Source: an uncultured Croceitalea sp. (GTDB lineage Bacteria > Bacteroidota > Bacteroidia > Flavobacteriales > Flavobacteriaceae). Taken from it: a DNA stretch of 64,000 nt. The position numbers and the translations under genes are program-made. This document shows, piece after piece, positions 44,296 to 53,830 of the stretch (positions within the stretch are counted from its first letter, which is position 1; every line of letters starts with the position of its first letter). Under the pieces are notes generated by a model. That model was not told the origin of the DNA and ran no database searches. It saw only the letters and a program-made list of their open reading frames with translations. Location of the stretch: positions 1,054,001-1,118,000 of the forward strand of contig CANLWK010000001.1 of the NCBI GenBank assembly GCA_947494805.1, read 5' to 3'.

Positions 44296-44919
44296 TTAGT
44301 TATAGATGAAATCTTTGTTTATTCCGTCAATAAAGTCCAGCACTTCTTCTTTACCGGTACGATTGGTTGATGAAGTAACAAAATGTGTCGGGGCTTGTTC
44401 CCAAGCAGTATCCAACAATTTTTGTAGGTATCGGTCTACATGGTTTTGAATAGCTCCCGGTTTCAACTTATCAGCTTTGGTAAAAATAATGGCAAACGGA
44501 ACACCATTGGTACCGAGCCATTCCATAAACTCTAAATCTATAGGTTGTGGGTCATGACGGATGTCTACGAGTACAAATGCACAGACCAATTGTTTGCGTT
44601 TTTCAAAATAGGCGGTGATGTATTTTTGAAAGGTCTTTTTTTCCTTTTTTGAAACCCTGGCGTAGCCATATCCGGGTAAATCGACCAAAAACCAATTGTT
44701 GTTGATTTTGAAATGGTTGATGAGTTGGGTCTTACCTGGACGTCCCGATGTTTTTGCCAAACTCTTTCTGTCAACCAACATATTTATCAATGAGGACTTT
44801 CCAACATTCGAACGTCCAATGAAGGCATATTCAGGTAGCGCATCTTTAGGACATTTTGCCACATCTGAATTGCTCATTACAAATTCAGCCGAAGTGATTT
44901 TCATTTTTGGGATGTTCAA
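44296..44919 (-). CDS. engB: Ribosome biogenesis GTP-binding protein EngB/YihA
   Basis: An essential GTPase for 50S subunit assembly, 207 residues. GTP-binding motifs are GRSNVGKSSLIN (G1, about 33), a Thr-containing switch (SGRPGKTQLINHF), DLPGYGYARV (G3, about 76) and FTKADK (G4, about 143). Standard length and no unusual residues. It is 68 bases downstream of the alpha/beta hydrolase on the minus strand. Confidence 0.95.
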   Translation of the reverse strand: MNIPKMKITSAEFVMSNSDVAKCPKDALPEYAFIGRSNVGKSSLINMLVDRKSLAKTSGRPGKTQLINHFKINNNWFLVDLPGYGYARVSKKEKKTFQKYITAYFEKRKQLVCAFVLVDIRHDPQPIDLEFMEWLGTNGVPFAIIFTKADKLKPGAIQNHVDRYLQKLLDTAWEQAPTHFVTSSTNRTGKEEVLDFIDGINKDFIYN

Positions 44920-44987
44920 TTTTAACGAAACTATCTAAAATCTAAGGTCTCAATACTATCGTCCAATAGCTCAATACTAAAGCCTAA

Positions 44988-45752
44988 TTAAAACTCCCGC
45001 TTTGTCAACCAGGCATCCAGAACGGTATTGAACTCATCAGGATGTTCCATCATGGGTGCGTGTCCACATTTTTCAATCCAGAACAGCTCAGAATCGGGCA
45101 GCAATTCATGAAATTCTTCGGCAACGTTGGGTGGTGTCACAGAGTCATTTTCACCCCAAATAATACATGTTGGGGTTTGCATGCTGGGCAGGTCTTTTGA
45201 CATGTTGTGGCGAATGGCACTTTTGGCAATGGCCAAGGTCTTTACTAACTTCATACGATCATTGACCGTTGCAAAAACCTCATCAACAATTTCTTTGGTC
45301 GCTACTTCAGGATCGTAGAAAACATCTTGTGCCTTCTTTTTAATGAACTCGTAATCGCCCCGTTTGGGGTATCCGTCTCCCATAGCGCTCTCATAAAGGC
45401 CCGAACTACCGGTAATAACCAATGCTTTTACCAGCTCAGGAAACATTTTGGTGTGCAGCAGTCCAATATGGCCACCAAGTGAATTGCCCAACAGAATAAC
45501 ATCTTTAAGCCCTTTGAACTCGATAAAGTCTGCCAAAAACTTGGCAAAATTCTTTACCGTCGTTTTTAGCATTGGCATATCATATATAGGTAGCTCAGGT
45601 ATTAAAACCTGATATCCTTTTTTTGGAAAAAAGTGGGCTACGCCTTCAAAATTACTTAAACCGCCCATGAGTCCGTGTAATATGATAATTGGTTTTCCCT
45701 CACCAATTTCAATATACCTGAACTTTCCTTCCTTAATGATTTCGTCTTCCAT
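44988..45752 (-). CDS. Alpha/beta-fold hydrolase
   Basis: A 254-residue esterase-like protein from the ATG at 45752 (MEDEIIKEGKFRY); a start at 45779 would add nine residues. The nucleophile elbow is GNSLGGH at about residue 91. The oxyanion HG is in IILHGLMGGLSN, the acid is in WGENDSVTPP, and the base His is in EKCGHAPMMEHP. No signal peptide. Hydrolases of this type next to engB and divergent from mraZ are common in Bacteroidota. The substrate is unknown. Confidence 0.85.
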   Translation of the reverse strand: MEDEIIKEGKFRYIEIGEGKPIIILHGLMGGLSNFEGVAHFFPKKGYQVLIPELPIYDMPMLKTTVKNFAKFLADFIEFKGLKDVILLGNSLGGHIGLLHTKMFPELVKALVITGSSGLYESAMGDGYPKRGDYEFIKKKAQDVFYDPEVATKEIVDEVFATVNDRMKLVKTLAIAKSAIRHNMSKDLPSMQTPTCIIWGENDSVTPPNVAEEFHELLPDSELFWIEKCGHAPMMEHPDEFNTVLDAWLTKREF

Positions 45753-45900
45753 GTGAGTTAGTTCGGTCAAGAACGGCAAATATAGGTAATTCGGAAGAAT
45801 ACTTATCGGTTCAAATAGGGTGCATTTAATTGTGATCTGAACAGTTCCTTTTTTCCTGTGTTTCCCCTCAAGAAAACAAAAAGGGGTTAGATTTTGGGTT

Positions 45901-45968
45901 TTAGTGTCAAAATGTGTTCAAAAAATTACATTTTTATTAACAATGTGTAATAAAGTGGTAAAATGTGG
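45901..45968 (+). promoter_or_regulatory. Array of GTG[T/G] boxes upstream of mraZ (candidate MraZ operator)
   Basis: Five seven-base boxes occur: TTAGTGT (45901), AATGTGT (45911), AATGTGT (45942), AAAGTGG (45952) and AATGTGG (45962). The last three, and the first two, are spaced exactly ten bases apart, one helical turn. They resemble the repeated AAAGTG[T/G] boxes reported for MraZ of Mollicutes and the ten-base periodic TGGGN repeats of E. coli. The proximal three would overlap the -33 region. Confidence 0.6.
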
Positions 45969-45980
45969 TAATAATATTTC

Positions 45981-45988
45981 TATATTTG
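45981..45988 (+). promoter_or_regulatory. -7 element of the mraZ promoter
   Basis: A perfect TATATTTG lies 28 bases upstream of the TTG start of mraZ. No clean TTTG at -33 is present; that region is occupied by the GTGG boxes. Confidence 0.6.
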
Positions 45989-46015
45989 AGTTATAAATAA
46001 TAAACAAATCCAGTT

Positions 46016-46489
46016 TTGGACATTTATTTCTTTGGTGTATTCAACTGCAAGGCAGATGCTAAGGGGCGTGTAATGCTTCCTGTGGCATTGCGCAATCAGG
46101 TCACGCCAATACTCAAAGAAGGCTTCTTTATCAAAAAGTCGTATTACAAAGAATGTTTAGAACTGTACCCTGCCCAAGAGTGGCACAAAGTTATGGCCAA
46201 GTTGGATGAGAACGACCGGTTTGATGAAGAAAATGATGATTTTATTCGAATGTTCACGGCGGGGCTACGACAGGTCGAGGTTGATGCAACAGGAAGGTTA
46301 TTGATACCGAAAGATGTGATTTCATTGGCAGACATCAAAAAAGAAGTGGTGATAGCTCCCATACGAAGACATTTGGAAATTTGGGACAAGGCATTGTACC
46401 AAGAGGTCACAACGGCAACCAGGGAAAAAAAGAAAGCACTGGCCAACAAGGTCATGAAAGGCGAGAAACCTAAAGAAGATGTATCATAA
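46016..46489 (+). CDS. mraZ: Transcriptional regulator MraZ
   Basis: First gene of the division and cell-wall cluster. The 157 residues contain two SpoVT-AbrB-like halves: CKADAKGRVMLPVALRNQV (about 10-28) and VEVDATGRLLIPKDVISLA (about 87-105). The DNA-binding DxxGR motif is present in both. It starts at a TTG. MraZ oligomerises as a ring and represses its own operon in other bacteria, which fits the box array just upstream. The stop overlaps rsmH by 11 bases. Confidence 0.93.
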   Translation: MDIYFFGVFNCKADAKGRVMLPVALRNQVTPILKEGFFIKKSYYKECLELYPAQEWHKVMAKLDENDRFDEENDDFIRMFTAGLRQVEVDATGRLLIPKDVISLADIKKEVVIAPIRRHLEIWDKALYQEVTTATREKKKALANKVMKGEKPKEDVS

Positions 46490-47372
46490 CCCGGTACTGC
46501 TAGCGCAGTCCGTTGATGGTTTGTCAATCAAAGAAAACGGAATATATGTCGATGTCACTTTCGGTGGTGGCGGGCATTCAAAAGAAATATTGAGCAGGTT
46601 GGGCCCAGAGGGCAAGTTGTTTGCTTTTGATCAAGATGAAGATGCATTGGCAAACAGTATCGATGATGAACGATTTACCTTGATTCAAGAGAATTTTAGG
46701 TTTCTCAGACAGTTTTTAAAGTTCTATGGCATTCTAAAAGTTGATGGAATCTTGGCAGATTTTGGGGTGTCTTCGCACCAGTTTGATGAAGCTGACCGGG
46801 GATTTTCAATTCGATTTGAGGCAGATTTGGATATGCGGATGAGTAAAAAGAACGAGCGTTCGGCCTATGATGTGGTGAACACATATTCGCAGGAGAAACT
46901 GGCCAAGGTGTTGTTTGAGTATGGAGAACTTCGTAACGCCAATGCGATGGCAAAAGAGATGATTGCCCATCGGGCGGAAAAACCAATCAAAACAACCGAG
47001 CAACTGAAAGTGGTCTTGAAGCGGTTTTTGCCCAAAATGAAAGAGAACAAAATTTTGGCGCAAATCTATCAGGCCATTCGCATTGAGGTAAATGAAGAGA
47101 TTGAGGTGCTGAAGGCATTTTTACTACAGGCTCCCGAGGTGTTGAAAAAAGGCGGGCGGTTGAGTATGATAAGTTACCATTCGTTAGAAGATCGTTTGGT
47201 CAAACGGTTTATTCGAGATGGAAAGTTTGAGGGCGAGGCCGAGAAAGATTTTTATGGAAATATTGATGTGCCGCTGAAGAAGGTAGGGGGATTGATAGTT
47301 CCATCAGCCGATGAGATTGCAACGAACAATAGGGCGCGAAGTGCCAAGCTACGCATCGCAGAAAGAATATAA
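46479..47372 (+). CDS. rsmH: 16S rRNA (cytosine(1402)-N(4))-methyltransferase
   Basis: Methylates N4 of C1402 in 16S rRNA. The 297 residues begin MYHNPVLLAQSVDGL and contain the SAM motif VDVTFGGGGHSKEILSRL (about 24-41), DFGVSSHQFDEADRGFS, and the C-terminal ISYHSLEDRLVKRF and NNRARSAKLRIAERI. It overlaps mraZ by 11 bases. A 103-base gap to ftsL follows with no terminator visible. Confidence 0.96.
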   Translation: MYHNPVLLAQSVDGLSIKENGIYVDVTFGGGGHSKEILSRLGPEGKLFAFDQDEDALANSIDDERFTLIQENFRFLRQFLKFYGILKVDGILADFGVSSHQFDEADRGFSIRFEADLDMRMSKKNERSAYDVVNTYSQEKLAKVLFEYGELRNANAMAKEMIAHRAEKPIKTTEQLKVVLKRFLPKMKENKILAQIYQAIRIEVNEEIEVLKAFLLQAPEVLKKGGRLSMISYHSLEDRLVKRFIRDGKFEGEAEKDFYGNIDVPLKKVGGLIVPSADEIATNNRARSAKLRIAERI

Positions 47373-47475
47373 CGAAGGTGTTGTCCTCGGCAGAGTTTTA
47401 GGATATCATTTTTAAGATGATAATGTGTCCGAAGTATAAGAATGAAAAGTTGAAGTATCGAAACGGGAAGTCCGT

Positions 47476-47799
47476 ATGAAAATGAAAAAAGGATTATTGG
47501 ATATTTTAAAGGGTAAGTTTTTGGTGAGCGGCGATGCACCTAAAAATTGGCTCTTTTTGCTATTTGCTTCTTTTTTGGCTGCGCTCATGATCTCTAGTAG
47601 TCACAATGCTGATAAAAAGGTACACGAGATTGCGCAATTGAACGAAGAGGTTCGGGCCTTGCGAAGTGAATTTGTTGAGACCCGTCGCAACTTACAACAG
47701 TTGAAGTTAGAGTCTTCATTAAAGATGACCATTGCCGATAAGGGGTTGAAACCTTCTGAAAACCCACCTCAAAAAATCATAGTTAAATCTGAAGAATAG
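47476..47799 (+). CDS. ftsL: FtsL-like division protein
   Basis: A 107-residue bitopic protein with a short basic cytoplasmic part, one membrane helix at about 25-42 (NWLFLLFASFLAALMISS) and a periplasmic coiled coil (KVHEIAQLNEEVRALRSEFV, then ETRRNLQQLK). Size, topology and position between rsmH and the PBP identify it as the FtsL equivalent, although FtsL sequence is poorly conserved. Its last base is the first base of the PBP GTG start. Confidence 0.85.
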   Translation: MKMKKGLLDILKGKFLVSGDAPKNWLFLLFASFLAALMISSSHNADKKVHEIAQLNEEVRALRSEFVETRRNLQQLKLESSLKMTIADKGLKPSENPPQKIIVKSEE

Positions 47800-49808
47800 T
47801 GCCGATTAGCGAAAAAAATATCATGAATCGATTGTACCTCGTTGGGGGAGGTCTTTTTGTGTTCGCTATTGCCGTAGTGGTCAAATTGGTCGATATACAG
47901 ATGGTCAATGGCAACGAGTACAAGGAGCTTGCCATGCAAAAGACCGAGCGTATGTTTACGATTCAACCCAATCGCGGTAATATTTATGCTGATGATGGCA
48001 GTCTATTGGCAGCTTCGGTCGCTAAGTACGAAATACGGTTTGATGCCAATACGGTGAGTCAGGCCAATTGGGAAAAATACCTGAATCCGCTTTGTGATTC
48101 TTTGGCAGTACTGTTTCATAAACCTTCGTCGCATTATTTACAAATGCTCCGCAAGGCACGGGCCAATAAGAATGGTTACAAATTGATTGCGCGTAATGTA
48201 GAATATTTGCAATATGCCAGAATGCGAGATTTTCCTTTGTTTCGGTTAGGGCCAAATAAAGGTGGCTTTATTGAGAAACATCGCGTGGTTCGCGACTATC
48301 CTTTGGGTAAAATAGCGGCACGCAGCATTGGCTACGAACGAATTGATGAAGAAGGACATTTTACACGTGTCGGACTCGATGGAGCTTTTGGTAAAGATTA
48401 CCTAAGGGGTAACGAGGGTAAACGGTTAAAACAAAAAAGTGCTGGCAGCCAATGGAAACCGGTTGGTTTTGACAATATTATTGAACCACAAGATGGGCGC
48501 GATATCGTTACTACTATTAATACCAATATTCAAGATATTGCTCACCATGCATTATTAAAGCAACTGGAATACTACAAGGCAGATCATGGTTGTGTTGTGG
48601 TGATGGAAGTCAAAACAGGTGAGATTAAGGCCATTTCTAATCTTGGGCGTACCAAAGAAGGTAAATATTATGAGCGCTTGAATTATGCTGTAGGTGAATC
48701 ACATGAGCCGGGCTCAACCTTTAAGTTGATGTCTTTGGTGGCGGCATTGGAAGATAAAGTAATTGATACCAGTACGGTTCTAGATACGGAAAAAGGCAGG
48801 TGGAGAATCTACGACCGTACTGTTCGTGATACAAAATGGGGTGGTTACGGTAAGATTTCGATGGCAAAGGCCTTTGCTTTATCATCGAATACTGCTTTTG
48901 CCAAAATGGTACATGAAAATTATAAAGAACGTCCTGAGCGTTATGTGAACCGATTGATGAATATGGGGCTCCACAAAAATCTGGGGCTGCCCATTGTTGG
49001 TGAAGGTGAGCCTGTATTGCGTTATCCGGGAGATAAAGGCTGGTCGGGTATTTCATTGGCATGGATGTCACACGGTTATGAAGTTTCGATGACACCCTTG
49101 CAAACTTTGGCATTCTACAATGCTATTGCCAATGACGGTGAATTGGTTAGGCCGCGTTTTATTAAAGAAGCTCGCGTGGGCAATAAGATCATTAAAAAGT
49201 TTCGCAAAGAAGTTGTCAATCCATCAATCTGCTCAAAGGAGACCGTTTTGAAGGCACAACGACTTTTGAAAGATGTGGTTGAAAAGGACTATGGTACGGG
49301 CAAGAGACTATACGCAAAGAATTTTTCAATGGCCGGCAAAACGGGCACATGCCAAAAGAACTATGTCGCCAAAGATCCAGATAAACTGGCTTATATCTCT
49401 TCGTTCGCAGGTTATTTTCCTGCTGACGATCCGCAGTACTCCTGTATTGTGGTGATTCACGAACCTGATAAAAGTGTTGGGTATTACGGGGCTGATGTTT
49501 CAGGTCCGGTTTTTAAATCCTTGGCAGAAAAAATATACATCACTTCGCCCGTAGCCGATGAAGTCATTCCTGAGAACCCCAAAGAAGAACAAATCAGAGC
49601 GGCATACGAGAAGTATTATGTTCATGCACAAAAGCAATATAGTAAGGTCCCAAACGTAAAGGGAATGAGCGGTATGGATGCTATTTCAATTCTTGAAAAT
49701 CTAGGTGTTCAGGTTGAGATACAGGGCAATGGAAAAGTAAAACAGCAATCTGTTGAAGAGGGTACAGATATTAATAAGGTAGACAAAATCGTCTTGCAAT
49801 TATCATGA
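47799..49808 (+). CDS. ftsI: Penicillin-binding protein / division transpeptidase FtsI with PASTA domain
   Basis: Cross-links septal peptidoglycan. The 669 residues start at a GTG overlapping the ftsL stop. There is one membrane anchor at about 12-32 and a dimerisation domain (about 50-230). The transpeptidase domain has SxxK at Ser306-Lys309 (GSTFK), SSN (ALSSNTAFAKM) and KTGT at 514-517. A C-terminal PASTA domain follows at about 610-669 (VPNVKGMSGMDAISILENLG). Its stop overlaps murE by four bases. Confidence 0.93.
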   Translation: MPISEKNIMNRLYLVGGGLFVFAIAVVVKLVDIQMVNGNEYKELAMQKTERMFTIQPNRGNIYADDGSLLAASVAKYEIRFDANTVSQANWEKYLNPLCDSLAVLFHKPSSHYLQMLRKARANKNGYKLIARNVEYLQYARMRDFPLFRLGPNKGGFIEKHRVVRDYPLGKIAARSIGYERIDEEGHFTRVGLDGAFGKDYLRGNEGKRLKQKSAGSQWKPVGFDNIIEPQDGRDIVTTINTNIQDIAHHALLKQLEYYKADHGCVVVMEVKTGEIKAISNLGRTKEGKYYERLNYAVGESHEPGSTFKLMSLVAALEDKVIDTSTVLDTEKGRWRIYDRTVRDTKWGGYGKISMAKAFALSSNTAFAKMVHENYKERPERYVNRLMNMGLHKNLGLPIVGEGEPVLRYPGDKGWSGISLAWMSHGYEVSMTPLQTLAFYNAIANDGELVRPRFIKEARVGNKIIKKFRKEVVNPSICSKETVLKAQRLLKDVVEKDYGTGKRLYAKNFSMAGKTGTCQKNYVAKDPDKLAYISSFAGYFPADDPQYSCIVVIHEPDKSVGYYGADVSGPVFKSLAEKIYITSPVADEVIPENPKEEQIRAAYEKYYVHAQKQYSKVPNVKGMSGMDAISILENLGVQVEIQGNGKVKQQSVEEGTDINKVDKIVLQLS

Positions 49809-51268
49809 TGCTATTGAAAGACATATTGTACGGGGTGGGCTTGTCTGCGGTTAGCGGAGATACTAATGTCATGGTCAACCATGTGCATTTCGATTCTAGA
49901 AGTGTTGAAATGGATGATGTCTTTGTGGCAATCAAGGGTCTGGTGACCGATGGACATAAGTACATTCAAAAAGCAATAGATCAAGGGGCCAAAGCCATTG
50001 TGTGTGAGATTATGCCCGAGCTGATAGTCAACGGAATCACCTATTTGCAGGTGGACAATGGCAACAAAGCGCTGGCCATTATGGCCTCTAACTTTTATGG
50101 CACACCTTCAAAAAACCTGAAATTGGTAGGTGTTACAGGTACAAATGGCAAGACCACAGTGACCTCTTTATTGTATCAGTTGTTTAAAAAAGCAGGGTAT
50201 AAGGTAGGTTTGATCTCCACCATAAAAATATGGGTTGATAAAAAAGAATACCCAACAACCCATACCACGCCAGATGCATTGACAATTAATAAGTACCTGC
50301 ATTTAATGAACGAAGAGGGTGTTGAGTTCTGTTTTATGGAAGTCAGCTCGCATGGTATACATCAGAAAAGAGCCGAAGGGCTGCATTTCTCAGGTGCCAT
50401 ATTTACAAACCTATCGCATGATCATTTAGACTATCATAAAACCTTTGCAGCGTACCGTGATACCAAAAAGAAATTATTTGATGGATTGTCAAAATCTGCT
50501 TTTGCCCTGACCAATTTAGATGATAAAAATGGTATGGTCATGTTGCAGAACTGCAAGGCTCGAAAATTCACCTATGCGTTAAAATCGTTTGGCGATTATC
50601 GCGCACAGATATTGGAGAATCAAATCAATGGGCAGTTGCTAAAGGTTGATGACAATGAACTTTGGTCAAAGTTGATCGGAGATTTTAACGCCTACAATAT
50701 ACTGGCAATATACGCTGCCGCAGATTTATTGGGACTGGAAAAACTTGAGATCTTACGTCTGATCAGTGAACTCGATAATGTCGACGGAAGGTTTCAATAT
50801 TTTATATCGAAAGAGAAAATTACAGCAATAGTTGATTATGCCCATACACCGGATGCACTTAAAAATGTGTTGAACACTATCAACACATTGAGGACTGGAA
50901 ATGAAAACGTCATCACCGTAGTGGGGTGTGGTGGTGATCGTGACAAGTCGAAGCGTCCGGTTATGGGTCATATCGCTTCTGAGATGAGCAATCAGGCCAT
51001 TTTTACTTCGGATAATCCGAGGTCAGAATCGCCAACTGCCATTATAGAAGAAATGGAGATTGGGGTAGAAGCACAGAATTTAAAAAAGGTGCTTTCCATT
51101 GAAAATAGAAAACAGGCTATCAAAACAGCCTGTAAGCTGGCATCGGCCAACGATATCATTTTAGTGGCCGGTAAAGGCCATGAGACCTATCAAGAAACCA
51201 ATGGCAAACGTGTTGATTTTGATGACTTTAAAGAAGTCAGAACTGCATTAGAAAGCTTAAATAAGTAG
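49805..51268 (+). CDS. murE: UDP-MurNAc-tripeptide ligase, meso-diaminopimelate type
   Basis: Adds the third amino acid to UDP-MurNAc-L-Ala-D-Glu. The 487 residues have the Mur ligase order: N-terminal UDP domain, ATPase with [15 protein letters not shown] (about 108-122), and C-terminal domain. The motif DNPRSE (about 402) is the signature of enzymes that add meso-diaminopimelate rather than lysine. [13 protein letters not shown] and [12 protein letters not shown] are family signatures. It overlaps the PBP gene by four bases. Confidence 0.95.
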   Translation: MMLLKDILYGVGLSAVSGDTNVMVNHVHFDSRSVEMDDVFVAIKGLVTDGHKYIQKAIDQGAKAIVCEIMPELIVNGITYLQVDNGNKALAIMASNFYGTPSKNLKLVGVTGTNGKTTVTSLLYQLFKKAGYKVGLISTIKIWVDKKEYPTTHTTPDALTINKYLHLMNEEGVEFCFMEVSSHGIHQKRAEGLHFSGAIFTNLSHDHLDYHKTFAAYRDTKKKLFDGLSKSAFALTNLDDKNGMVMLQNCKARKFTYALKSFGDYRAQILENQINGQLLKVDDNELWSKLIGDFNAYNILAIYAAADLLGLEKLEILRLISELDNVDGRFQYFISKEKITAIVDYAHTPDALKNVLNTINTLRTGNENVITVVGCGGDRDKSKRPVMGHIASEMSNQAIFTSDNPRSESPTAIIEEMEIGVEAQNLKKVLSIENRKQAIKTACKLASANDIILVAGKGHETYQETNGKRVDFDDFKEVRTALESLNK

Positions 51269-51269
51269 A

Positions 51270-52490
51270 ATGTTATATTATTTGTTTGAATATTTAGAAC
51301 AACAATACCAATTGCCGGGAGCGTCGCTCTTCCAGTTTTTGACGTTTCGGTCCGCTATGGCGGTGTTGCTGTCTTTGTTGATAGCAATGGTCTATGGCAA
51401 GCGTATCATTTTGTTCTTACAGGCCAAGCAAATAGGTGAAAGTATTCGAGATTTGGGTCTTGATGGCCAAAAGCAGAAGGCCGGTACGCCAACCATGGGT
51501 GGGCTCATAATTATACTATCCACGCTGATTCCTGTTTTGCTCTTTGCCGACCTCAAAAACATCTATGTCATCTTACTGATAGTGACCATGCTTTGGATGG
51601 GTGTTATCGGATTCATTGATGACTACATCAAAATATTCAAAAAAGACAAAAAAGGACTCAAGGGACGATTCAAAGTGATGGGTCAGATCGTACTTGGGCT
51701 TATCGTTGGGGTTGTACTCTACTTTCATCCCGAAGTGACCATGAAGGAAAAAGACGGTACGCGCATTACCGAACAGTTTACGGTAGAACAGGTTGTTGGT
51801 AAAGAGAAAAAGTCTGTCCGTACCAACGTGCCCTTTTTCAAGGATAACGAGCTGGACTATGCTGATTTTATCGCTTGGGCGGGGGAGGGCGCACGTGAAT
51901 ATGCTTGGTTGATTTTTATTCCGGTCGTGATATTGATAGTGACCGCCGTCTCCAATGGTGCAAACCTTACTGACGGAATAGATGGTTTGGCAGCGGGCTC
52001 ATCGGCAATCATCGTGCTCACTTTGGGCATTTTTGCTTGGGTTTCCGGTAATGTTCAATTCTCTGATTATTTAGATATTTTTTACATACCTCGAGCAGGC
52101 GAATTGGTGGTTTTCATTACCGCATTTGTTGGGGCATTGGTCGGGTTTTTATGGTACAATGCCTTTCCGGCACAAGTATTTATGGGTGATACAGGTAGCT
52201 TGACCATAGGTGGGGTAATAGCTGTAATCGCGATTATTGTGCGAAAAGAATTGTTGATACCGATACTATGTGGAATCTTCTTCGCGGAATCTATTTCAGT
52301 GATGCTCCAAGTTGGATATTTCAAGCATACCAAAAAGAAATATGGTGAAGGAAAACGCATTTTTTTGATGGCACCGTTACATCACCATTATCAAAAGAAA
52401 ATGTATCACGAGAGTAAGATAGTTACACGCTTTTGGATTATCGGCATTTTGCTGGCCATTATAAGTATTGTGACATTGAAGATACGATAG
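51270..52490 (+). CDS. mraY: Phospho-N-acetylmuramoyl-pentapeptide-transferase
   Basis: Transfers phospho-MurNAc-pentapeptide to undecaprenyl phosphate (lipid I synthesis) at the inner membrane. The 406 residues have about ten helices. Motifs are [12 protein letters not shown] (about 73), the catalytic [16 protein letters not shown] (about 115), [12 protein letters not shown] (about 235), [11 protein letters not shown] (about 305) and PLHHHYQKK (about 370). An insertion of about 60 residues between helices 4 and 5 ([20 protein letters not shown]) is longer than in E. coli but usual for Bacteroidota. It starts one base after murE. Confidence 0.96.
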   Translation: MLYYLFEYLEQQYQLPGASLFQFLTFRSAMAVLLSLLIAMVYGKRIILFLQAKQIGESIRDLGLDGQKQKAGTPTMGGLIIILSTLIPVLLFADLKNIYVILLIVTMLWMGVIGFIDDYIKIFKKDKKGLKGRFKVMGQIVLGLIVGVVLYFHPEVTMKEKDGTRITEQFTVEQVVGKEKKSVRTNVPFFKDNELDYADFIAWAGEGAREYAWLIFIPVVILIVTAVSNGANLTDGIDGLAAGSSAIIVLTLGIFAWVSGNVQFSDYLDIFYIPRAGELVVFITAFVGALVGFLWYNAFPAQVFMGDTGSLTIGGVIAVIAIIVRKELLIPILCGIFFAESISVMLQVGYFKHTKKKYGEGKRIFLMAPLHHHYQKKMYHESKIVTRFWIIGILLAIISIVTLKIR

Positions 52491-52491
52491 G

Positions 52492-53826
52492 ATGAAAAGG
52501 TTGGTCATTCTTGGGGGAGGTGAAAGCGGTGTAGGAACAGCCATTTTAGGGAAACAAAAAGGATATGATGTTTTTGTTTCGGATAAAGGAGAAATTAAAG
52601 AAGCATACAAGAACGTTCTTGAACATATTGAGATTGAATGGGAAGAAAACCAACATACAGAAGCTAAGATTTTAAATGCTGATGTGGTGATGAAAAGTCC
52701 AGGTATACCTGATAGGGTACCTTTAGTGCAACAATTGGTGGCAAAGGGTGTTCCAGTGATATCAGAAATTGAGTTTGCAACGCGTTATACGAATGCAACC
52801 ATTATTGGTATTACAGGAAGCAACGGAAAAACCACTACGACCATGTTGACCTATCATCTGGTAAAACACGGCGGACTTCATGTGGGTATGGCCGGTAATA
52901 TTGGTGATAGTTACGCAAAAATGGTAGCTGAAAACGATTTTGGCCATTATGTGCTAGAGATCAGTAGCTTTCAGTTGGACGGTATAGACAAGTTTAAACC
53001 AAAGGTGGCAATAATTACCAACATCACACCTGACCATCTGGATCGTTACGATTACCAATTTGAGAGATATATCGCTTCAAAATTTCGTATCGCCATGAAT
53101 CAAGATGCTGATGATTATTTGATTTATGACGCAGATGACGAAGTCATTGTCAACTGGTTAAAAAAACATCCTGTTCAATCTAAATTGGTGCCGTTCTCGC
53201 TTAAAACTGAGCAAGAGTTCGGTGCTTGGTTAGCAAAAGACACTATAAAAATAAAAGTAGAACCGAAAACCTTTGAAATGAGTACAGATTTTTTGACCCT
53301 AGAGGGACAGCACAATGTCAAAAACGCCATGGCGGCAAGTTTGGCCTCGCATTTGGTAAATGTGAGAAAAGAAGCCATTCTTCAGAGTATTCAGTCTTTT
53401 CAAGGGGTTCCGCACCGACTTGAAAAAGTTTTGAAAATCAATCATGTTGAGTATGTCAATGACTCAAAGGCCACGAACGTAAATGCCACGTATTATGCCC
53501 TTGATGGCATTAAAAAACCAATAGTATGGATCGTTGGTGGTGTGGATAAGGGTAATGATTACAGTGAGTTAATGCCCATGGTTCGTGAAAAAGTAAAAGC
53601 TATCATATGTTTAGGTGTTGACAATCAAAAATTGTTAGATGCCTTTGGTAATGCCGTTGAAATAGTTGTTGAAACGGTCGCAATGGACGAAGCTGTAAAG
53701 GTGGCCTACAAGATAGCAGAACGTGGTGACAGTGTATTGCTGTCCCCTGCTTGTGCGAGTTTTGACTTGTTTGAAAATTACGAAGACCGAGGTGACCAAT
53801 TTAAGGCCGCCATCAAAAAATTATAG
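52492..53826 (+). CDS. murD: UDP-N-acetylmuramoylalanine-D-glutamate ligase
   Basis: Adds D-glutamate to UDP-MurNAc-L-Ala. The 444 residues carry the N-terminal UDP fold (LVILGGGESGVGTAILGKQK), the ATP loop GITGSNGKTTTTML (about 104-117), EISSFQLDGI, NITPDHLDRY and the C-terminal VNDSKATNVNAT. It begins one base after mraY. The gene ends with LLSPACASFDLFENYEDRGD, the usual MurD C-terminal signature. Confidence 0.95.
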   Translation: MKRLVILGGGESGVGTAILGKQKGYDVFVSDKGEIKEAYKNVLEHIEIEWEENQHTEAKILNADVVMKSPGIPDRVPLVQQLVAKGVPVISEIEFATRYTNATIIGITGSNGKTTTTMLTYHLVKHGGLHVGMAGNIGDSYAKMVAENDFGHYVLEISSFQLDGIDKFKPKVAIITNITPDHLDRYDYQFERYIASKFRIAMNQDADDYLIYDADDEVIVNWLKKHPVQSKLVPFSLKTEQEFGAWLAKDTIKIKVEPKTFEMSTDFLTLEGQHNVKNAMAASLASHLVNVRKEAILQSIQSFQGVPHRLEKVLKINHVEYVNDSKATNVNATYYALDGIKKPIVWIVGGVDKGNDYSELMPMVREKVKAIICLGVDNQKLLDAFGNAVEIVVETVAMDEAVKVAYKIAERGDSVLLSPACASFDLFENYEDRGDQFKAAIKKL

Positions 53827-53830
53827 CATC

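Noticed and set aside
46144-46527. 127-codon minus-strand frame over mraZ
   Set aside because: It lies entirely opposite a strong coding gene and shows no independent features.
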